This document shows positions 8,667 through 16,915 of a DNA stretch of 64,000 nt, in pieces. The DNA lies in contig NZ_CP125370.1 in the NCBI RefSeq assembly GCF_030034735.1, positions 1,240,001-1,304,000 of the forward strand, given 5' to 3'. Origin of the DNA: Paenibacillus sp. RC334. GTDB lineage: Bacteria; Bacillota; Bacilli; Paenibacillales; Paenibacillaceae. The notes under the pieces are model-generated. The model did no database searches and had not been told where the DNA came from. It saw only the letters and a list, made by a program, of their open reading frames with translations. The stretch's first letter is position 1. Every line of letters starts with the position of its first letter. A program made the translations under genes and the position numbers.

Positions 8667-9740
8667 GTGAGTCCTATCGTGCATGACAGGAGTACCAATG
8701 TTAACCTGACAATGTATACAGCCTTTGGACTCAAACTTGCCAGCGAGCTGTACCTGCCTGAATTGATACCCGCAGCGCCGGGAGCGGTGGAGGATGTGGT
8801 CATTCGTCAGGCTGATTTGACAGCATGGAGCGATCAACTGGAGCAGGCTAATTTTGTGATGCAGGGTGACCGCTTTATGTTCCATATACCGGACACAGCC
8901 ATTTACGCCGTCTGGGGAGGCAGGGCAATTGAAGTATGCTCTTACTCTGGCGCTGATCCGGATACGGTGCGGTTGTTTGTGCTGGGCACATGTATGGGTG
9001 TCCTTCTGATGCAGAGACGGATACTGCCTATTCACGGGAGTGCGGTAGTTATCGGAGGCAGGGCCTATGCTTTCGTGGGCGAATCCGGAGCAGGAAAATC
9101 GACGCTGGCTGCTGCTTTTACGCAGGCAGGCTATCGGATGGTCAGTGATGATGTTATTGCTATGCAAGCTACGGCTTCCGAAACTATAGTCTATCCGGCT
9201 TACCCGCAGCAAAAGTTGGGTCTGGAAAGCTTGCTCCAGCTGAAGGCTTTACAGGGAAATCAGCATGCACGCAAAAGTAATCACGGGCTTGTTTTAATGG
9301 ACGGAAATCCTGCGATGCTCAAAAATGGACATTTGCGCAAGCTTACAGGTGAGCTGAATAAATATGCCGTGCCGAGAGTGGATTACTTCCACAACAAACC
9401 GCTTCCCTTGGGAGGTGTATTCGAGCTGGTGGCAGAGTCCCCCAACCGTGAGTTCCAACGTGAAGGGGAGTTGGCGGCGGTTACGGAGCAACCTTTGAAC
9501 ATGCTGGAGTTCTTGCATACGTTATTGCTTCATACATATCGCAGGGTGATCATTCCGCGAATGAGTCTGGGTGAATGGCATTTTGGAACGGCAGCCCGGA
9601 TGGCCCGGCAGGTGGAGGGCTGGCGACTACTGAGGGATAGCTCTGCTTTTACCGCGTCCGAGGTTGTAGATCGGGTACTTGATATCATTCGTAAGGAGGA
9701 AAACAGCTATGGCAGCTACTCATTCGACGAAGGATCATGA
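8667..9740 (+). CDS. HPr kinase-like tailoring kinase of the lasso cluster
   Basis: A 357-residue protein from the GTG at 8667; a second in-frame GTG at 8679 is better spaced from GAGGGAG. The P-loop GESGAGKST is at residues 138-146, preceded by an IHGS motif (His123) and followed by VSDDV near 157-161, the order of HPr serine kinase folds. Homologues in paeninodin-type clusters phosphorylate the last Ser of the precursor (established for that family); here the precursor also ends in Ser. The last codons overlap the region encoding the RRE start. Confidence 0.85.
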   Translation: MSPIVHDRSTNVNLTMYTAFGLKLASELYLPELIPAAPGAVEDVVIRQADLTAWSDQLEQANFVMQGDRFMFHIPDTAIYAVWGGRAIEVCSYSGADPDTVRLFVLGTCMGVLLMQRRILPIHGSAVVIGGRAYAFVGESGAGKSTLAAAFTQAGYRMVSDDVIAMQATASETIVYPAYPQQKLGLESLLQLKALQGNQHARKSNHGLVLMDGNPAMLKNGHLRKLTGELNKYAVPRVDYFHNKPLPLGGVFELVAESPNREFQREGELAAVTEQPLNMLEFLHTLLLHTYRRVIIPRMSLGEWHFGTAARMARQVEGWRLLRDSSAFTASEVVDRVLDIIRKEENSYGSYSFDEGS

Positions 9741-10011
9741 CCGTGTCATTCACGGTGAGGAAGTCTATGTCAGTGACATGGACGGGGAAAAGGTCATGAT
9801 GAGCATCAACACAGGAAAATATTATAATCTCGGCTTCACGGGAGGACGAATTTGGGAACTGGCGGAATCCTGCCCTTCACTCGGGGAGATCGTAGCTGCT
9901 CTGACGGATGAATATGAAGTGGACGAGGAACGGTGCAGACAGCAGGTACATACCTTTGTGACTGAACTGGAGCGGGAAGGACTGCTCAAGCTTTTGCGGG
10001 AGACGGTTTAA
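9709..10011 (+). CDS. PqqD-like RiPP recognition element (lasso B1 protein)
   Basis: A 100-residue protein starting MAATHSTKDHD, with AAGGAGG upstream at 9692-9698; the start lies inside the end of the kinase gene. The sequence (VMMSINTGKYYNLGFTGGRI, then a helical part ending TELEREGLLKLL) has the PqqD/RRE winged-helix pattern. It binds the leader peptide and presents the precursor to the leader peptidase. Another in-frame start at 9679 would add ten residues but lacks a good ribosome binding site. Confidence 0.88.
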   Translation: MAATHSTKDHDRVIHGEEVYVSDMDGEKVMMSINTGKYYNLGFTGGRIWELAESCPSLGEIVAALTDEYEVDEERCRQQVHTFVTELEREGLLKLLRETV

Positions 10012-10012
10012 A

Positions 10013-11677
10013 ATGTGGCTTCAACGCCTTCGTCGTCTATCCCCGGAGGTCAGGAGACTATTGCCGGAAGCCTGGCTGCAACTGGGATGGGCGCGTCTTC
10101 ACCAGCATCGTCCGTTTGAAGATTATGCACGCGGCTGGGGTATACGGATGGAAGAAACCTCTTGGGAGTGTGATGCCCGGCAGAAGCAAGCCGTTCGGCA
10201 TATTTCACATGCTGTGGAGTTGGCAAGTCGGTATACCCCTTGGCGCAGTAGCTGTCTTGTGCAGGCTGCCGCCGCAATGACGTTGCTTGGTCGCAGAAAG
10301 CTGGACTGCACACTGTATCTTGGCACAGCCAAGAATGATGCGGGACGTTTGGCGGCACATGCCTGGGTGCGGAGTGGACCGATTTATGTTACGGGCGAAC
10401 GGGAGATGGGGGCGTTTACCATGGTGGGCACCTTCGGCAGGCGTGCTGTGACAGACCCAAATACGAAGATTGCTGAAAGCATGTCCACCCATACTGCTCT
10501 GAAACCTGACCGTTGGAATGAGGATCAGGAATTAACGCTGCTGCTCTTTTTACTGCGAAAAGACGCCACTCCAAGGCTGGATACAGTCGATGCTGCTGCT
10601 CTGTATGGATTGGATTGGGCCCGCTTGCTGCGGCTGGCAGAACACCATCGGGTGGTACCTGCGGTATATCTTCAGCTGAAAAGAATAAATCATCCGGCCA
10701 TCCCCGCTGAATTGCTGCGCAACCTTCAGGCGCAATATCACCGGAACACCCTGCGTATGTTGCACCTGCAAGCGGAAGCCGGGCGGGTGACCGGGCTGCT
10801 CATGAATCATGGCATCCGTGTACTTATGCTCAAGGGTCCTGCCTTGGCGCAGCAATTGTACGGGGATGTTTCCCTGCGTACCTCCAAGGACGTAGATTTA
10901 CTCATTGCCCCGGACGACATGGATCAGGCGGAGCAATGGATGCAGGAAGCCGGGTATGTACCCAAAAGCGGAGAAGCGCGTGTCCTGGGCAGTTGGAAAT
11001 GGAAGGACCATCATGCATCCTTTCTTCATCCGCATAAGCGGATAGAGATAGAGCTGCATTGGCGGCTCCACCCGGATGCAGGCGGAGAGCCTTCTTTTGG
11101 GGACCTGTGGAGACACAGGCAAATCGGTGAAGTCACAGCCACAGGAGTACCCTGTGTGTACACGCTTGGCAGCGAGCACCAGTTTCTGTACCTCAGCGCA
11201 CACGGGGCGCGTCACGGCTGGTTCAGGCTGCGCTGGCTGGTGGACATCGACAGGCTTGCGGTACGCGCCGTCGATTGGGAGGCGCTTCTGCCGATGATGC
11301 GCCGATATGGGGGACTGCCTGCGGGCGGGCAGGCTTGGGCGCTCGCCGCCGCGCTGCTGGGCACCTTGATACCGGAGCCGCTGCGTCAGGTAGCGGCTAC
11401 ACGGCTGGCGCACAGGCTCGCGCTGAGCGCGCTGGACTTCATTCAGGCCAGCGTACCCGCGGCGTACCCGGTAACCGAACCAGCTACCCACCAGCCAACC
11501 AGTCGATCCTATTTGCTCTCCCTAAAGGGGCCGAGCCACCGATTGATGTACCTGATCAGCCGTTTGCTTCCTTCTACGGGCGATCCGGCCGTTTTACCGC
11601 TGCCTCGTCAGCTGCATTTTCTGTACATCCCTCTACGTCCATTTCTCTGGCTAAAACGGCGATTCTCAAAGCACTGA
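10013..11677 (+). CDS. Lasso leader peptidase (B2) fused to a nucleotidyltransferase-fold domain
   Basis: A 554-residue protein starting one base after the RRE stop codon. Residues 1 to about 150 match the transglutaminase-like B2 leader peptidase: Cys81 in WRSSCLVQA and His116 in AHAWV form the thiol-protease pair. From about residue 157 a second domain begins with MSTHTALKPDRW and carries LKGPALAQQLYGD and SKDVDLLIAP, the motifs of the nucleotidyltransferase family (NTP_transf_5-like) also found as a separate gene in related lasso clusters. The ATG at 10481 is in frame but has no good ribosome binding site, so I read this as a true fusion. The role of the second domain is unknown. Confidence 0.82.
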   Translation: MWLQRLRRLSPEVRRLLPEAWLQLGWARLHQHRPFEDYARGWGIRMEETSWECDARQKQAVRHISHAVELASRYTPWRSSCLVQAAAAMTLLGRRKLDCTLYLGTAKNDAGRLAAHAWVRSGPIYVTGEREMGAFTMVGTFGRRAVTDPNTKIAESMSTHTALKPDRWNEDQELTLLLFLLRKDATPRLDTVDAAALYGLDWARLLRLAEHHRVVPAVYLQLKRINHPAIPAELLRNLQAQYHRNTLRMLHLQAEAGRVTGLLMNHGIRVLMLKGPALAQQLYGDVSLRTSKDVDLLIAPDDMDQAEQWMQEAGYVPKSGEARVLGSWKWKDHHASFLHPHKRIEIELHWRLHPDAGGEPSFGDLWRHRQIGEVTATGVPCVYTLGSEHQFLYLSAHGARHGWFRLRWLVDIDRLAVRAVDWEALLPMMRRYGGLPAGGQAWALAAALLGTLIPEPLRQVAATRLAHRLALSALDFIQASVPAAYPVTEPATHQPTSRSYLLSLKGPSHRLMYLISRLLPSTGDPAVLPLPRQLHFLYIPLRPFLWLKRRFSKH

Positions 11678-11697
11678 CCTGATAAGGAGCGTGCATT

Positions 11698-13584
11698 ATG
11701 TACCACCTGCGATTATATATGACCAAGCTGTACGCCGTGAATGGCGGTGCTTTATTTCTCAATATTGGATGTATGATCATCGTCAGCTTGCTGGAGGGGC
11801 TGGGTATTTACATGCTTGTTCCCATGCTGGCGGCTATCGGCATATTTGGCGGTCATGCAGGGATACCCTTCCTGTCAGGCGGATTTGATCTTTTCTTGTC
11901 AAACATCCCTAAAAGCTGGCTGTTGCCGGGAATGCTGCTGCTTTTTGTGTTACTGCTCATAGGGCAGGCACTTCTTCAGCGTTACCAATCCATTCTGAAT
12001 TCGCGGATTCAGCAACGGTTCATGCGTTCCCTTCGAATAGACGTGTATACCTCCTTTATGAAGGCCCAGTGGACTTTTTACTTGCGTCAGCGAAAGTCTG
12101 ATTTCAGTCATGTGATGACGACCGAGCTGGCGCGTGTTAGTCAGGGAACCAATCTGCTTCTCCAGCTCACCACAGCCGTTATTTTTACGCTGATTCAGAT
12201 TGCGCTGGCTTTTTGGCTGTCTCCTTCTTTAACCGGGCTGGTGTTCCTGTGCGGATTGGGGTTGTTTGTCGTCTTTCGCCGATCCATTCAAAATGCTAAA
12301 CAACTGGGCGACCGTACCACCGAGCTGTCGCAGGTTTATTTTGCCGGGATCACCGACCATATGAACGGGATGAAGGATATTAAAAGCAATCTGCTGGAAG
12401 CTGCGAATATAGACTGGTTTCGATCTTTGACCCAACGTATGGAGGACAACACAACCCAGTTTGTACGGCAAAATGCCACCACACAATTTTTTCACCGCAC
12501 GGCGGCTGCCGTGTTTATCGCTTGCATCATGCTAGTGTCATTGCAATGGCTACACGTTTCTCCTGAAAAGCTGATTGTGCTCATCCTTATATTTTCTCGC
12601 TTATGGCCAAGGTTTGCCCTTATTCAAGCGAGTCTGGAATATATCATGTCTATGCTGTCTGCTTTTGAAAGTGTGACCAAGGTACAGCAGGAATGCGAAG
12701 CTTTCTCAGATCCATCGCTGACTGCACTTACAACCTTTGAGACTCGCATTCCAAGCGATTTATCGGTAACCCATAAATCTGTATCTGCATCTACAACTGC
12801 ATCTACAACTGCATCTGCACGCCAGCCCTTGTATCTTCGTACGGGCATTGAATGCAGTGGTCTGGATTATCGGTATGATGGTACAGCAGAGCTTGCATTA
12901 CACCAAATAAATCTGTTCATCCCCGCTCAGGGAATGACGGCTATTGTGGGGAAATCGGGCGCAGGCAAAAGTACAATGGTTGACGTCCTGATGGGATTTT
13001 TACGACCAACTCGGGGCCAGATTAAAATGGACGGACATGTGCTGGACGACGAGCTGTTGCCACAGTGGCGGCAGTCGTTTGGGTATGTGTCGCAGGACCC
13101 TTTTTTGTTTCATGCCACTGTCCGTGAAAATTTGAAGCTGGCCGATGCGAATGCGAGCGAGCAGCAGTTATGGGAAGCGTTACATTTTGCAGCCGCAGAT
13201 GGCTTTGTTACCAGATTGCCCGAAGGGCTGGACACGGTGATCGGGGATCGCGGCATTCGCCTGTCTGGAGGGGAACGTCAGCGGCTAGTGTTGGCAAGAG
13301 CTGTCCTGCATCGTCCTCCGGTGCTCATTCTGGATGAGGCGACAAGTGCGCTGGATGGAGAGCATGAAGCCGATATTCAGGCGGCGCTGGAGCGGATGAA
13401 AGGTCAAATGACGCTGATCGTCATTGCCCATCGACTGTCGACCATCCGCCATGCCGATCAGATTGTCGTTCTGGAGCAGGGAGAGATTATACAGCAGGGG
13501 AATTACCGTCAATTGGTGCAGGAGGAGCGGGGGGCGTTCAGTCAACTGCTGTCATACCAAAGCAGTGTGATCTCCACCCCTTAG
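11698..13584 (+). CDS. Lasso peptide ABC exporter (D protein)
   Basis: A 628-residue fused ABC exporter: five to six membrane segments in residues 1-320, then a nucleotide-binding domain with Walker A GKSGAGKST, signature LSGGERQR and Walker B VLILDEATSALD. A Ser/Thr/Ala-rich linker near residues 360-375 is encoded by tandem copies of a 12-base unit (GCATCTACAACT) around 12787-12815. In lasso clusters this protein exports the mature peptide and confers self-immunity. AAGGAG lies just upstream of the ATG. No clear terminator follows it before the convergent ku gene. Confidence 0.9.
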   Translation: MYHLRLYMTKLYAVNGGALFLNIGCMIIVSLLEGLGIYMLVPMLAAIGIFGGHAGIPFLSGGFDLFLSNIPKSWLLPGMLLLFVLLLIGQALLQRYQSILNSRIQQRFMRSLRIDVYTSFMKAQWTFYLRQRKSDFSHVMTTELARVSQGTNLLLQLTTAVIFTLIQIALAFWLSPSLTGLVFLCGLGLFVVFRRSIQNAKQLGDRTTELSQVYFAGITDHMNGMKDIKSNLLEAANIDWFRSLTQRMEDNTTQFVRQNATTQFFHRTAAAVFIACIMLVSLQWLHVSPEKLIVLILIFSRLWPRFALIQASLEYIMSMLSAFESVTKVQQECEAFSDPSLTALTTFETRIPSDLSVTHKSVSASTTASTTASARQPLYLRTGIECSGLDYRYDGTAELALHQINLFIPAQGMTAIVGKSGAGKSTMVDVLMGFLRPTRGQIKMDGHVLDDELLPQWRQSFGYVSQDPFLFHATVRENLKLADANASEQQLWEALHFAAADGFVTRLPEGLDTVIGDRGIRLSGGERQRLVLARAVLHRPPVLILDEATSALDGEHEADIQAALERMKGQMTLIVIAHRLSTIRHADQIVVLEQGEIIQQGNYRQLVQEERGAFSQLLSYQSSVISTP

Positions 13585-13640
13585 CTGCCTGTTCTGTTCA
13601 CAATGCTTAACTCCCCACTGGATATGGAATGGGCACAGTC

Positions 13641-14555
13641 TCAGGTTTCCTTGCGTTTGGCTGTGCTTCTTTTCTTTTTGATCGGAGTTGGGGAAACGGC
13701 ATCTCCTGACACTGCTTGTTGTGTTGTTGTGGCTGCTGTTTTACGCGCAGGGCGTTTTTTCACGTCAGGGCCGGGATCGGTAACGACAGGCTTCACTGCC
13801 TCGATGCTGGCCTGGAGTGCAGCCATCAGGTCCACGACATTGGTCTGCGGCTGCGACGGGGCGATTCGGATCTCTTCTCCAGCCACTTTATGCTGAATGA
13901 GATCCAGCAGCCGCTCGCGGTACTGGTCCGTATATTTTGCTGCATCAAAAGGTGTAGATAGCTGCTCAATTAACATTTTTGCCATGGTCAGTTCCTTCTC
14001 TTTAACTTCCTCCTGCCCCGGCAGATTAGGAACCTGGGACACTGGGCGAATTTCATCCGGGTAAAACATCGTCTCCACCGCCAAGCATTCATCCAGCACA
14101 CGAATAGCCGCCAGACTGCTTTTGGAGCGGATCGAGATTTGGGCAATACCAATTTTTCCGGTATCCTTCATCGCATTCATAAGAAGCTTGTAAGCATTGG
14201 AGCCTGCCTGATCCGGGGACAAATAATACGTTTTTTGAAAATAAATCGGATCAATCTCCTGCAAATCCACAAAATCCAAAATGACGATATTTTTATCTGC
14301 TTGTCCGCTGATTTGCTCCAGTTCCTCTTTATCGAACATGACAAATTTCCCTTTTTCGTATTCATAGCCTTTTCCAATTTCCTCCCATTCGACCTCCTTG
14401 TCACAAACGGGACACTTTCGTACATAACTGAGCGGACTTCCGCATTCCTTGTGAATATAACGCATGGAAATATCTTTATCCTCTGTAGCCGAAAACATCT
14501 TAACGGGCACATGAACCAGCCCAAAGCTGATCGCGCCTTTCCAGACCGTATGCAT
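13641..14555 (-). CDS. ku: Ku DNA end-binding protein (NHEJ)
   Basis: A 304-residue bacterial Ku starting MHTVWKGAISFGLVHVPVKM, the standard N-terminus of the family, with GGAGG upstream; an in-frame extension of 27 residues lacks support. It forms a ring homodimer on double-strand break ends and recruits LigD-type polymerase and ligase. The Lys/Arg-rich tail after about residue 265 (KKRPARKTAATTT, KKKRSTAKRKET) is typical of Ku proteins with a basic DNA-binding C-terminus. The LigD polymerase domain gene is on the same strand at 4083-4973. Confidence 0.94.
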   Translation of the reverse strand: MHTVWKGAISFGLVHVPVKMFSATEDKDISMRYIHKECGSPLSYVRKCPVCDKEVEWEEIGKGYEYEKGKFVMFDKEELEQISGQADKNIVILDFVDLQEIDPIYFQKTYYLSPDQAGSNAYKLLMNAMKDTGKIGIAQISIRSKSSLAAIRVLDECLAVETMFYPDEIRPVSQVPNLPGQEEVKEKELTMAKMLIEQLSTPFDAAKYTDQYRERLLDLIQHKVAGEEIRIAPSQPQTNVVDLMAALQASIEAVKPVVTDPGPDVKKRPARKTAATTTQQAVSGDAVSPTPIKKKRSTAKRKET

Positions 14556-14761
14556 ACCGCCAGTCCTCCTTTTCTTTAATCCGCATTTTGTATCCTTCGA
14601 TTCCAACGCTCGGCTGTGAGCATATTCATTTTTCACTTAGTATGCTTCGGAGAGCTACATCGCATAACACAATGATTTGAGGTTGTTAAGTTACATTGGG
14701 TATATTAAGATAAGGAATAATAAATAATCTTGCCATTTTATAAGGAAGGAGTGTTCATGTC

Positions 14762-14827
14762 ATGAAGAAAAGATCATTAAATTTTATATCTTTTGGATAT
14801 GGATACTCTACTGCTGTTTTTTTCTAA
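14762..14827 (+). CDS. Possible 21-residue peptide gene
   Basis: A 21-codon ORF, MKKRSLNFISFGYGYSTAVF plus Phe, lies 13 bases after AAGGAAGGAG in an otherwise gene-free, AT-rich stretch (14641-14907). The basic start and hydrophobic, aromatic rest could be a small membrane peptide, or a broken remnant of a signal peptide. No family is recognised. Confidence 0.25.
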   Translation: MKKRSLNFISFGYGYSTAVFF

Positions 14828-14907
14828 AATCATTTTTATGGGTGGAGTCTGCCTAAAAATGGTTAGGAGAAACGGTAGAAAAATTTTAAAATGACGAGGT
14901 CGATTAA

Positions 14908-15306
14908 ATGAAAAATGAAAAAATAATTAGAAAAAATCCAGCAGGCATGCCAAAACCAGTAGGGAATTACACACATATAACTAAAATACCCAGAAATTCA
15001 GAGCTATTCGTGACTTCAGGTCAAATTGGAGTAGATCAGAATGGCCAATTCCCAGAAAGCTTTAACCTGCAAATCAGCAATACTTTTAATAACATTAAAT
15101 CAGTTTTGGACGCCGAACAATTAACCGCTGACAATATTATTAAAGTAAATGTTTGGGCAACTGAGCAGATAGATTGGGATTACATGTATTCCCAATGGGA
15201 AAAGTTATTCGGGAATGATTATCCTGCAATGACTATCGGCTACCTTACTGCTCTAGGATTGCCTGAAATAAAAATTGAAATTGAAATTTGGGCAGCTAAA
15301 GCATAA
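14908..15306 (+). CDS. RidA/YjgF family protein lacking the catalytic arginine
   Basis: A 132-residue protein with the chorismate-mutase-like RidA fold pattern: ELFVTSGQIGVDQNG, NNIKSVLDAEQL, VNVWATEQIDWDYM and IKIEIEIWAAK. Classical RidA enzymes deaminate 2-aminoacrylate using an Arg in the P-A-R-S segment; here the aligned segment is YPAMTIGYLTALGLP, with Met at that place. It therefore probably belongs to a non-deaminase Rid subgroup of unknown function. It stands alone, with a terminator downstream. Confidence 0.85.
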   Translation: MKNEKIIRKNPAGMPKPVGNYTHITKIPRNSELFVTSGQIGVDQNGQFPESFNLQISNTFNNIKSVLDAEQLTADNIIKVNVWATEQIDWDYMYSQWEKLFGNDYPAMTIGYLTALGLPEIKIEIEIWAAKA

Positions 15307-15345
15307 AAATAATACGTACCTCATTTATGGAATGGAATCATAGAT

Positions 15346-15380
15346 AGCCCCGGTCTTCGTGAGAAGCTGGGGCTGTTTGA
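15346..15380 (+). terminator. Terminator after the RidA-like gene
   Basis: AGCCCC at 15346-15351 pairs with GGGGCT at 15369-15374 around an inner CTTC/GAAG stem, followed by GTTTGATGTTT. Confidence 0.6.
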
Positions 15381-15472
15381 TGTTTAAACTCACGAAAAAT
15401 CCGCTTGCGCATGGTTGCAGCTTTTTTGGTGCATAGTAAGGCATATCCGATTCAAAAGGAGGTACACAATTT

Positions 15473-15712
15473 ATGCCCGGAAAATCATATCCTCGGCAAA
15501 TCAGACATCGTGTGGGTCAAAGCCATATCGCCTTTCGGGGACCCGCCGGAGGCGAACAGGATGCATTGCCGCCCGAGTTTGCCCTTTCCCATGGAATCCA
15601 GCCGCCTTTTCCTGTAGCTGTGGGTCATGTGGATTTGGAGGCTGTGGTTTCAACTTCGCCTTCTCATAGCATCCCTTCATTGGACGTTGAACGGATTATA
15701 GATGAGGACTAG
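15473..15712 (+). CDS. Small hypothetical protein
   Basis: A 79-residue ORF with a strong ribosome binding site (AAAGGAGG, 15457-15464). The sequence is His/Pro/Gly-rich (MPGKSYPRQIRHRVGQSHIA, then FRGPAGGEQDALPPEF) and ends in an acidic tail. No domain, membrane segment or signal peptide is visible. It lies 57 bases upstream of the spore-protein gene sspH, so a spore-related role is possible but not shown. Confidence 0.55.
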   Translation: MPGKSYPRQIRHRVGQSHIAFRGPAGGEQDALPPEFALSHGIQPPFPVAVGHVDLEAVVSTSPSHSIPSLDVERIIDED

Positions 15713-15769
15713 GTGAACCTGTATTTCTGAATACATGAATACAAAACAAATCATCAGGAGGAGATCAGC

Positions 15770-15949
15770 ATGAACGTGGAACGAGCAAAAGCGATTTACA
15801 ATTCATCCGAAAACATTGCCGTGCAATTAGAGGGTAAACCGATCTGGATCGAGCATGTGGATGAAGCAAACGGTATGGCTACCGTACAGGTGGGAAGCAA
15901 CCCTGGCAATACTCAAACCGTTCGTGTGGATCGTCTGGAAGAGCGATAG
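15770..15949 (+). CDS. sspH: H-type small acid-soluble spore protein
   Basis: A 59-residue gene with AGGAGGAG upstream of the ATG. The protein begins MNVERAKAIYNSSENIAVQL and continues with GKPIWIEHVDE and a C-terminal VRVDRLEER, the full pattern of the SspH family (59-60 residues). H-type SASPs are made in the forespore under sigma-G and packed in the spore core. It is direct evidence that the organism forms endospores. Confidence 0.93.
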   Translation: MNVERAKAIYNSSENIAVQLEGKPIWIEHVDEANGMATVQVGSNPGNTQTVRVDRLEER

Positions 15950-16019
15950 GAGATGGGAATCAAACATTTAGTCATTATCCATGGCCGTGACAAAAAGCCC
16001 AGAATGGTCCCACTCCAAC

Positions 16020-16060
16020 AAAAAAAGGCTCGCAATTGCTCAATGAGCAATTAGCGAACC
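16020..16060 (-). terminator. Terminator downstream of the tRNA-Leu fragment (minus strand)
   Basis: Read on the minus strand, a hairpin (TCGCTAATTGCTCA against TGAGCAATTGCGA, one unpaired base) is followed by seven Ts. It lies right after the tRNA-Leu 3' half and looks like the original tRNA terminator. Confidence 0.7.
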
Positions 16061-16077
16061 CTACTTGTAAAAATGAA

Positions 16078-16130
16078 TGCGGTCGAGAGGACTCGAGCCT
16101 CCACGGGGGATTAGCCCACACGGACCTGAA
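16078..16130 (-). tRNA. tRNA-Leu(CAG) 3' half (fragment, possible attachment site)
   Basis: The minus strand from 16130 to 16078 reads from the anticodon loop (TTCAGGT, anticodon CAG) through half the anticodon stem (CCGTG), a long variable arm (GGGCTAATCCCCC), a T arm (GGAGG, loop CTCGAGT, CCTCT) and the acceptor strand CGACCGC plus A. This fits the 3' part of a class II tRNA-Leu. No D arm or acceptor 5' strand (expected to be like GCGGTCG) lies upstream, so it is not functional. The T loop has C in place of the invariant T54. No CCA is encoded. Such 3' halves are typical of attachment sites left by tRNA-targeting integrases. Confidence 0.75.
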
Positions 16131-16191
16131 ACTTCTTCGTCATTGTAACATAAGCGTGATATAAGCTGTTCAAGACCTGTGGGGGGAGCGC

Positions 16192-16246
16192 ATCGAAAAA
16201 TCACAAACAGGAGTCAGTCCCCATCTCCCCTTAAGGGCTTGTGCCG
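16192..16246 (-). terminator. Possible terminator of the acetone operon
   Basis: Just beyond the end of the last operon gene, the minus strand can fold CACAAG against TTTGTG and GGAG-type arms against CTCC, followed by ATTTTT. The pairing is imperfect. Confidence 0.35.
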
Positions 16247-16258
16247 TTCCCATGACCT

Positions 16259-16915
16259 TTACACTGCAATGGCCTTCAAATGTGATGAAACCATCAGTTT
16301 AGCCTCTGTCGCCATTTGAACGTCTTCGACTGACAAACCCGGGGCAATTTCCTTCAGCATCAGCCCTCTACCCGGAATAACATCGATGACAGCCTTTTCG
16401 GTTACTATGGTCTTTACAACATTTACAGCGGTCAGGGGCAGCTTGCATTGTTTCAGTATTTTCGGCGCCCCATTTTTGTTCACATGCTCCATGGCTATAA
16501 TCACTCTCTTGGCTCCGACCACCAAATCCATGGCTCCCCCCATGCCCGGCACCTTTTTACCCGGGATCATCCAGCTTGCAAGGTTACCTTTCTCATCGAC
16601 CTCCAGGGCGCCCAAAACGGTGATATCCACATGTCCTCCGCGGATGATGGAAAATGAAAGTGCACTGTCAAAAAAGCAAGCTCCTTCTACAGATGTAACA
16701 TAGTTTCCGCCTGAATCGATACAATCGAGTCTTTCTTTTCCCTGAGCCGCTTTGGGACCTACACCGAGGATTCCGTTCTCCGCCTGCAGCATAATATGAA
16801 TGTTTTCGGGGATATAGTCCACCACCATTGTAGGCATTCCAACACCAAGGTTGACAACTTCGCCATTTTTGAATTCCTGGGCTATTCTTCGAGCAATAAA
16901 TTCTCTGTTATTCAT
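16259..16915 (-). CDS. ctfB: 3-oxoacid/acetoacetate CoA-transferase subunit B
   Basis: A 218-residue CoA-transferase beta subunit. It starts MNNREFIARRIAQEFKNGEV and carries GMPTMVVDYIP and the QAENGILGVGP motif holding the catalytic glutamate that forms the CoA thioester. It overlaps the alpha subunit gene by four bases. With subunit A it moves CoA from acetoacetyl-CoA to acetate or butyrate, releasing acetoacetate. AtoA/ScoB-type enzymes are alternatives; the neighbouring acetoacetate decarboxylase favours the Ctf role. Confidence 0.88.
   Translation of the reverse strand: MNNREFIARRIAQEFKNGEVVNLGVGMPTMVVDYIPENIHIMLQAENGILGVGPKAAQGKERLDCIDSGGNYVTSVEGACFFDSALSFSIIRGGHVDITVLGALEVDEKGNLASWMIPGKKVPGMGGAMDLVVGAKRVIIAMEHVNKNGAPKILKQCKLPLTAVNVVKTIVTEKAVIDVIPGRGLMLKEIAPGLSVEDVQMATEAKLMVSSHLKAIAV

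Noticed and set aside
8601..9212. 203-codon minus-strand frame over the lasso kinase
   Set aside because: Overlaps the kinase P-loop region antisense and the attenuator; no start signals.
10481..11677. Separate nucleotidyltransferase gene starting at ATG 10481
   Set aside because: No good ribosome binding site is present and the frame is continuous with the peptidase; kept as a domain of the fusion, though an internal start is not excluded.
12787..12815. CRISPR-like short repeats
   Set aside because: These are tandem 12-base units inside the exporter gene that encode a Ser/Thr/Ala linker; there are no spacers.
16078..16130. Functional tRNA-Leu gene
   Set aside because: Only the 3' half is present; no D arm or acceptor 5' strand lies upstream and the T loop lacks the invariant T54.
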